NCBI GenBank assembly: GCA_947579605.1
Contig: OX388307.1
Coordinates: 12,997,237 to 13,061,236, forward strand
From: Athripsodes cinereus
Lineage: Eukaryota; Arthropoda; Insecta; Trichoptera; Leptoceridae
Length of the DNA stretch: 64,000 bases
Reading direction: 5' to 3'
In this document: positions 57,661 through 64,000 of the stretch, piece by piece
How the letters are laid out: each line of letters opens with the position of its first letter
Numbering within the stretch: the first letter of the stretch is position 1
Translations under genes and position numbers: made by a program
Notes under the pieces: generated by a model
Database searches by the model: none
What the model was told of the DNA's origin: nothing
What the model saw: the letters and a program-made list of their open reading frames with translations, nothing else

Positions 57661-60259
57661 ATTACGTCAACGCGTAACATCCACAATATGCTACATCTAA
57701 CGGACGAGCACACAAAATATCACGACATCGTCCCACCGGGACGCTCGCAACATACCATTACATATTTATTATCATGTATATTATCAACAATGACATTATC
57801 AAATATTATATAAGAAATGAATTTACATTAATTAATTGTACATAAGAAAAGTATATAAATTGACTCGTAGCCCCCAGTCCCCTATGTACTATGTACATAA
57901 AGAACACATAGAATATAAATTATATAGAGAAAGTATATAAAAGAAAGTTACAATTATATTTATTTTCAATTAAGTAAAAGCAACTAAAACAGATTTATAT
58001 ATTGGCTCAAGTTTCGTCTAGGTATGATTCAAACTTTGTATACAAGAGAAATGCATTGTGTGTGAGACAGGTACATTCTTTAAATATATATAATACTTAC
58101 ATAAGGTTCAGAGAATCTCAATCTATGGTGGTCATCATCATTCTATTCATATGGTCTTCAGATTATTCTACATATTATATAGATATTTTAAATCTCAATT
58201 ATGTTCTTTCTGTTAGCATATAATATATCAGTAGTTTAACTAGTCCAGGCTTAGCAACATAAGTAACTCTCCAGGTAAACATTATTACAGAGTGATATTT
58301 ATTTCCATATTACATTCTTGTACTCATGTCCTCTATAGATACTCTTATAGAAGTTCGTTACATACAATTTCACTCAGGATTCAAACCCGAGGTTATCATA
58401 ATATATAATTGAATAATTATATGCACAGCTTATTCCGGAATTGAACCTGGAATAACTCCTTTTCCGAGTACTTTAATACATATCCAATAGAGCAGTTACA
58501 AGTTAGGTACAATATCATGATCCAGTAATATATAGTGTTTTTGTATTGTTTTAAGTATTGTATTATCGTTGTTTTTAAATTTAAATTTACTTTGACTTTT
58601 TTTAGAGAATTTAGCTTTTACTTTTTTTTCCTCAAGACAGACATTTCTGGTAAGAGTGGAATCTTCGCTGGTCTACATGTTAAATGTATTAATTGTCAAC
58701 ATATTGTGTAACGACTGTTTGATTCTAAATATTGTAAAAATAAAAAAAATAAAAAAAAAAATATATCCACTTTTGGTATCTGTTGGTACGGAAGGTACAT
58801 TTTATTACTAAAGGAAAGGTGGTTATGTATTAATAATAAAATTCATAAATGGAGATAAAACAAGACAGTATGTATTGAATAACAAAAAAAACAGGGATGT
58901 TACATATCAATGGATCATTGGCATTTAACTCAATTATTAGTACATTTTACAGTTAGCATATATATAGGGGAGTATATATATAAGTATGAAAGCTGTGGTT
59001 ATACACATTACTCCAATACAGACATTATCCAAGTGGCAGGTACAAGGATACTCTTATTTTCAATACATAAAGTGGCATTACAATGGTTCTCGGATCTCAT
59101 TATACTTAAATCTTGGCGGGTACTTACAGATTAAATTACACGTTATTTACGCTAGGTTCCTAAGTAACGGGCGATTCCGATATATACGATGACACACGCG
59201 AAGATGAATATCCTATGTTGTTCTGCAATACCGTCTATACAGACAGTGGTTGGATCCTCCAAACAGGTCCTGTCTATTACCAACAGACAACTACAAGTGG
59301 CCTGGTGTCGCACGATGATCCAGCATACGGTATATTCGTTCAGATTGGGATTCCTTAAGGACAATTACATGTTCCTCTGTATATGTTGACGAATGTCACC
59401 ATTTATCCGATATTAAGTATAGCGTCGCGTATTTCCTGTTACTATCTACCAAGATGTATATATATTATTGCGTCACACAACGTTGTTATTATACAGATCA
59501 GACATTATACATCACTCCAATACGCGGGTATTTAAGAACAGTTTATTTACTTTTGCTATAACACATAATTCATTTCTATCCACATGTTACATTACACTTT
59601 TGGTGGCAAACAAAGTCGATTGGTGAGAGTTCTTTTATAGATTAATTATCATTATAACGTAGGTGGAGAACTATCTTCACTATACCAGGATCAGAAATAT
59701 AATATCTATATCTTACGGTATTTAAGAAACTACACTATTTGAGTCGCGAACAATTATTAATAAGAAATTTACATACGGCGGGAACACGTTACTTGTTTAT
59801 ACAAATTCCATACTACATCACTATTATGGGGCAAACACTACTAAATTCACTATATTATTTCGTACGAAACATCTATACGATCTCGGCAATGACTAGTTAT
59901 AATATATTTATTATTATTAAGAATGGAATACTGTCTTGTGAGTTCGCGGTTAATCACGGAGCCAAGCCCCGTGGCGAGATGTTGATGTCTCCAATGCGAA
60001 ATTCGAACTGGCGGTTGGGGTTCATAGAAGAGGCGTCCTCTACCGCAATGACCGTTGTTTTTTTTTTAGTTTAACGAATACCGGGCCGTGTGCAAGTACG
60101 GGGTTCTCACAGATGCCTTTGAGAAGTCACGTGATTCATCAGGTGTTTTGTATAACGTTCGATTATTATTATTATTCCGGAAGACTCGTGGACAACGAAT
60201 GAATATACGAATATAAGTCAGTATGAATTTCTTACGCAGCGATTATTTAATGCGTAGCA
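57661..60259. mobile_element. 2.6-kb insertion of unknown class with GGATT duplication
   Basis: The right arm is continuous with the left arm when this segment is removed: 'aaaatat-GGATT' before and 'GGATT-tttgg' after (57,656-57,660 and 60,260-60,264). The insert begins ATTACGTCAACGCGTAAC and ends GCGTAGCA. The CA end and 4-5 bp duplication suggest an LTR-type insertion, but the start lacks TG and I could not find two LTRs. An A-rich run at 58,740-58,763 may be the tail of a nested retroposon. Short frames (58,002-58,223, 58,910-59,389 and 59,739-60,074) show no RT, integrase or transposase motif. Confidence 0.6.
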
Positions 60260-61530
60260 GGATTTTTGGTTCAAAGGGGTGTCATTATTTTAATTATAAA
60301 ATAATTAGCGCTACTTTTGGACATTCCATATTTCTTTATCTAAAAGTACTATAAAGTATTCATTCAGAGAAAAAAAAATCAATGGTGATTCTTACTTTTT
60401 TATATTTAAAAATTTCGTGTAAATATCACCCTTAGTCATAAAAAATATAATGACCTTGAGATGAATTTTTGGTATTTATTAAAATATATAATAGAATATT
60501 AATATTTACCAAAATATAGTCTCATTTTAATTTAATATAATGTTTATTAAATTATTTCGCTACGGTTACAAACAAAAAAAATATTACGGATTTTGTATTG
60601 ATTACTTTTTTCAAAAACAGCCCGCGGGAAAAACTCTATATCCCAAAAACCGCTCCGATATCACTCATATTATTCCTGCCACTTATCAATAAGAATACGG
60701 TTGATATTATATAAAGTTTTCAAAAGAAAACATTAAGTCCCTTTTCAGATATTTGGTTTCAAAATTTGCATTTTTTCACATAAGAGCAAAGTTCGACTAG
60801 TTTTAGAAAAAGAAGGACTATCTTAAAATCATCTGCATTGCTTCTGAGGATAGTGACATTAAACACGATATGATTTTTTAGATTATTATGTAATTATTGT
60901 TATTTTTTGAGCTTTTTATTTGCTCGTAAATAAAACTCGTTAGATTAACGCTCGTTAATGGTGGACGCTCCACCGAAACCGCGGTAGCAAATAAAAAGCT
61001 CAAAAAATAAGAATAATTACATAATAATTTAAAAAAATCATATCATGTCTAGAAATTGTTATATTGTTAATGCCGAAAACATAAACAAAGTCATTAAATA
61101 TTTCTGTAAATAAAAAATATGAATGATGATACTTGTTGCTTTCATTCTAAAATAATGATCCGAAAGTGAGAAATTATCAATTTTAGAATTGTAAATTCAA
61201 ATTGAAATTTTGTGATTTTTTTCGATAGATGCCGACGATCTTAAATATTTTTAAAACTAGAAAATTTTGTACTTAAAATATATATTTTTAAATTATCTCG
61301 ATATGTTAATAAATAAAAAAGATACATAATTTTTCTAAAGAATTATTTTCATTAAAAATCCTCCTCGGCACCTTAGAAAAATGGCCGCCAAAAAAAAATT
61401 TCGAGAGTAAAAAAAAATTGATACTTGTTTGAAAGTCTCAACATATCAGGCAATTAACAGGCAAAGTATAAAAAAAATCAAAAACATCGAGCAACGATTT
61501 TTCCATTTTTTAGTTGTTTTTGTTTGGAAT
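60260..61530 (-). repeat. Right arm of the inverted repeat, outer part
   Basis: Reverse complement of about 54,600-55,630. It runs from 'gatttttggttcaaaggggt' to 'atcgagcaacgatttttcca' and ends near 61,530, where similarity to the left arm's outer border (54,598) fades. It is interrupted by a 184-bp palindrome at 60,864-61,047 and about 45 bp of extra sequence (61,048-61,092) absent from the left arm. Confidence 0.9.
60864..61047. mobile_element. 184-bp near-perfect palindromic insertion in the right arm
   Basis: Left arm 60,864-60,924 (ends 'gagctttttatttgct') pairs with right arm 60,986-61,047 (starts 'agcaaataaaaagctc') with few mismatches over about 60 bp. The 61-nt loop contains its own hairpin GGTGG-acgct-CCACC (60,960-60,974). 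It is absent from the left foldback arm, so it inserted after the arms formed. MITE-like; no clear target duplication. Confidence 0.8.
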
Positions 61531-61639
61531 CATACTTACTCCATTTTTTTCAGTAACTCATATAAATACAATTTGCACGTTTATAACCACGTATATGTTT
61601 ATTTGAACCCGAACAATGTCGGGTTAAAAACTAGTATAT
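61531..61639. other. Short spacer between foldback arm and mariner
   Basis: AT-rich flank with 'aacccgaacaatgtcgggtt' (61,606-61,625), a small perfect inverted repeat. Nothing else. Confidence 0.4.
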
Positions 61640-62516
61640 ATAGTCCATTGTGAAAGTAATGACAATGATTTTATTCTGATGCGATTATCCATCGCAGCGC
61701 ACTCGGACTAGTCGGAAAATGTGGCGTAAAGTTTGCCCGTTCATGGTTTAATTTCGATCCAAGTAGTGAGAGTGGTAGGACGTGTCTTTGCGTGAAGTGT
61801 GTTTTTTGTCTTTGTTACATGGCGTGATAGGCAGTTCGCTTGAACAGCGGTTACGCTATCAAGCTTTGCGTGCGGTTTGGAAAGAATGCTACCGAAATAT
61901 TCCAGATGCTTTAAGGACGATTGCATTTCAATATCACAATCCGGGAAGTAGCGCAAGGCGTTCATGGAGGGCCGGGAGAAGGTCCTTGACGAATACCATT
62001 TTGGACGCCCACAAAAGCCAGAACCGAAAAAAACGTGACGCACGTGCGCCAAGTTTTGTGTCTTACCCTCGATTGAGCATCCAGCAAATTCCCTAAACTT
62101 GATCACATTTGTGGTAGGTACATAGGATTGTGTCCGAGGATCTGCAAATGCGAACACACAGAAATTCCACACAACCTCCATCGTAGACAGCGTCCTGGCC
62201 CGAAGCAGAACCCCAGTGGTTTCCCAGCCCTATTACAGTCCCGATTTGGCTGCCTGTAACTTTTTTGTTCTCCCGACTGAAGAGAGAGCTGAAAGAAAAG
62301 CATTGGGAGTCCGCGGAAAACATTCAAATACGTGTTACAACGTTCTTGCAAGGCATTCCTGTGGAGGATTTTCAGAGTGCCTTCCAGGCGAGGCAGACAC
62401 GTCTCCGCATTGATGCAGGAGAGGACTATTTCGAAGAATTTTAAGCATTTGTACCGATAGGATCAACAATTATATTTTTCACAGAAAATGTGCATTACTT
62501 TCATAATGAACCTTGT
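61640..62516 (+). mobile_element. Deleted mariner element with recognisable TIRs
   Basis: The left end 'tagtccattgtgaaagtaat' (61,641-61,660) aligns with the reverse complement of the right end, 'acaaggttcattatgaaagtaatgc' in the complement of 62,492-62,516; the shared core is TGAAAGTAATG. The body is about 0.88 kb against about 1.3 kb for full mariners, so the centre is deleted. TATA sequences flank both ends, consistent with a TA target. Confidence 0.7.
61839..62444 (+). pseudogene. mariner transposase, frameshifted and internally deleted
   Basis: N-terminal signature in pieces: 'LEQR' (61,839), then after a frame change 'IKLCVRFGKNATEIFQML' (61,859-61,912), then 'DDCISISQSGK' stop 'RKAFMEGREKVLDE' and a 'GRP' linker (61,918-62,020). 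This is the mariner HTH domain order. The catalytic core is mostly missing. The C-terminal part has 'YYSPDLAACNFF' (62,231-62,266), where the family has Y-S-P-D-L-A-P-C-D; the third catalytic Asp is Asn. Then in another frame comes 'KHWESAENIQIRVTTFLQGI', and 'DAGEDYFEEF' ending in TAA at 62,442. Dead. The 146-codon antisense frame is a shadow. Confidence 0.75.
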
Positions 62517-62559
62517 ATAATAATCTGTCTTTTTTTTAATGGTATGTTTGACAATACAT

Positions 62560-62790
62560 ACACACGCGAACTGAATAGTTGCACTTTGTTGAAGAATTGA
62601 GTTGGTTACAACAAATGTTAGAAAATCGCAGAGTTTTTGTTAAAATAAGTTTATACCTATTTTTCTTTGATATATTTATTTTGCCTGTGCAGTCTGTGTC
62701 TATTTTATCTGTAATTTTTTAACTAATGTCTGTTGATCTATATTGTTAAAGGCTTTGCCGTTTATGAGATGACATAAATAAATAAATAAA
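62560..62790 (+). repeat. Possible non-LTR 3' UTR end
   Basis: Ends 'gttaaaggctttgccgttta' then 'tgacataaataaataaataa', parallel to the 'aaaaggctcacgccgtgg..ataaataaata' end of the Jockey/CR1-like element at 12,247-12,300. Upstream no RT motif is present. Confidence 0.4.
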
Positions 62791-64000
62791 CTTAATTACA
62801 TTTTAATATAACTATTTTTTTACTTTTCATAATTCATGATTGATGTTTTTTTTTTCTCTGTTCCTGTTATTTTGCCTTCATCTTCCTGTAAACTTGCCAA
62901 AAATCGTTGTATAAAAGACGCATTACCATTATTCCAGTAATCAACATTTTTACTTTTACTTAACCCTAAATTTGTAAAAAAAAAACTAAATTTCACATGT
63001 TTAAGAATAAATTATAATAAGATGTAAAATCATCACATCATTGATTTAACCACCTAATAATACTTATATTAAGTTTTGGTCACAATATCAGAGCACTAAA
63101 AATATGTTAATGAAAAAGGAATACTTATTTATCAAAATAAAGATACAAACAGTTGAGACAAATAATATTACAAATATACACAATAAGCAATTAGTAAACC
63201 AGCAAAGTATCCACTCTTGCCCATTAATGAATGAAGCAATATTAATGGTTTTATGTTCACTCTGAATGAAAGCCTGTTTCTCATCTGTGTATTAGTGTCT
63301 TGAAATTATAAATCAACTATAAAAATATCTAGATACAAGTTATTTTAATAATAATTCATTTCTGATGAATAAGTAGAGATCAAAACATCTATGAATAAAA
63401 TAAGATTGTTAAAAAATAAGAGAAAATTGAAGATTTTGTAGCCTTGGTCTTAAATTAACCACATTAATATTATATGAATAAATTTTTATGAAACTACCAC
63501 AAAAGGAGAATTATGTGAACTCGTAGGAAATGTAATTAAAGTTTTTGATTTCTTTCTGTGAAAAAGCATAATGTAAATTATTATATAATTCTGGGAGGAA
63601 TAAAATTTCAATGCATTATTCAACAGAGATTGTTACTATTCTTTCTTTTACACGTTAAACGCTCTCCAGTGAATACAAGATCTAACAATGTTTTACATTT
63701 TACATAGATTTATGATTATTATGACACACTATTGGAATCTTGGCTAGGACCTATTATGTTTCAAGTGTAATGGATGAAATCGAGAATAATGAAGAAAAAG
63801 CAAATCATATTACACTGAAATGTATCGAAAAGTGAGAAGTAGGTAATTATGTAGGTAATCTATTATGATGAAAAAGTATGATGTTTGAATGTATTTCGAA
63901 CAAGATGCAAAACCAATATATTATTATTCTTATGTGTAGAGAATGTGATTATACAATATATTTTGTCATATAGAGTTGGTGAATAAATTGACGCAATACT
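62791..64000. other. Intergenic, no gene seen
   Basis: AT-rich with no frames over 60 codons and no repeat recognised, up to the window end. Confidence 0.45.

Noticed and set aside
61741..62181. 146-codon minus open frame as a gene
   Set aside because: It lies antisense to the mariner transposase remnant, whose HTH motifs are readable on + in three frames.

Overview
The window is AT-rich eukaryotic DNA from an arthropod, most likely an insect. The retroelement types (R1-clade, Jockey/CR1-like and RTE-like non-LTR tails, mariner, hAT, tRNA-derived SINEs) and the frequent TAGGTA/TACCTA words recall Lepidoptera, but this is inference and no host gene confirms it. I found no convincing single-copy host protein-coding gene, tRNA or rRNA gene. 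The window is intergenic or heterochromatic sequence built from mobile elements and one large satellite.

Region 1-39.7 kb is a graveyard of mobile elements in unique AT-rich DNA. Two elements keep long open reverse-transcriptase frames: a Jockey/CR1-like element on + (9.54-12.31 kb, 5'-truncated in the endonuclease) and an R1-clade element on - (13.13-16.23 kb). The R1 copy is 5'-truncated inside the endonuclease and bounded by an exact 13-bp target-site duplication. Around them lie degraded non-LTR tails (1.0, 3.3, 19.9, 30.5 and 32.7 kb), a mariner N-terminal remnant (6.8 kb) and a 517-bp non-autonomous hAT element with an 8-bp duplication (23.65-24.17 kb). There are also three copies of a terminal-inverted-repeat MITE, a SINE family, and a retroposon-like family (called L here) in long and short forms. 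Three places carry hammerhead-ribozyme-like cores of the kind known from Penelope-like elements (1.74, 17.46 and 36.57 kb).

Region 39.7-57.4 kb is dominated by a tandem satellite with a monomer near 116 bp: about 128 monomers in a main block (39,708-54,592) and about 13 in a second block (55,873-57,424). The left edge is degenerate and the interior shows higher-order duplications (1,959, 669 and 594 bp). One monomer subtype carries twin hairpins, and a SINE has inserted near 51.0 kb.

Region 54.6-61.5 kb is the most unusual part. The second satellite block sits between two inverted arms of about 1.27 kb that look roughly 85-90% identical by eye. The right arm is interrupted by a 2.6-kb insertion with a GGATT duplication and by a 184-bp palindrome. 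The whole resembles a foldback (long-TIR) transposon carrying the satellite as its internal tandem repeat, directly abutting the large array of the same monomer. This suggests that the transposon seeded the satellite. A deleted mariner copy with recognisable ends follows at 61.6-62.5 kb, then non-coding DNA to the end.
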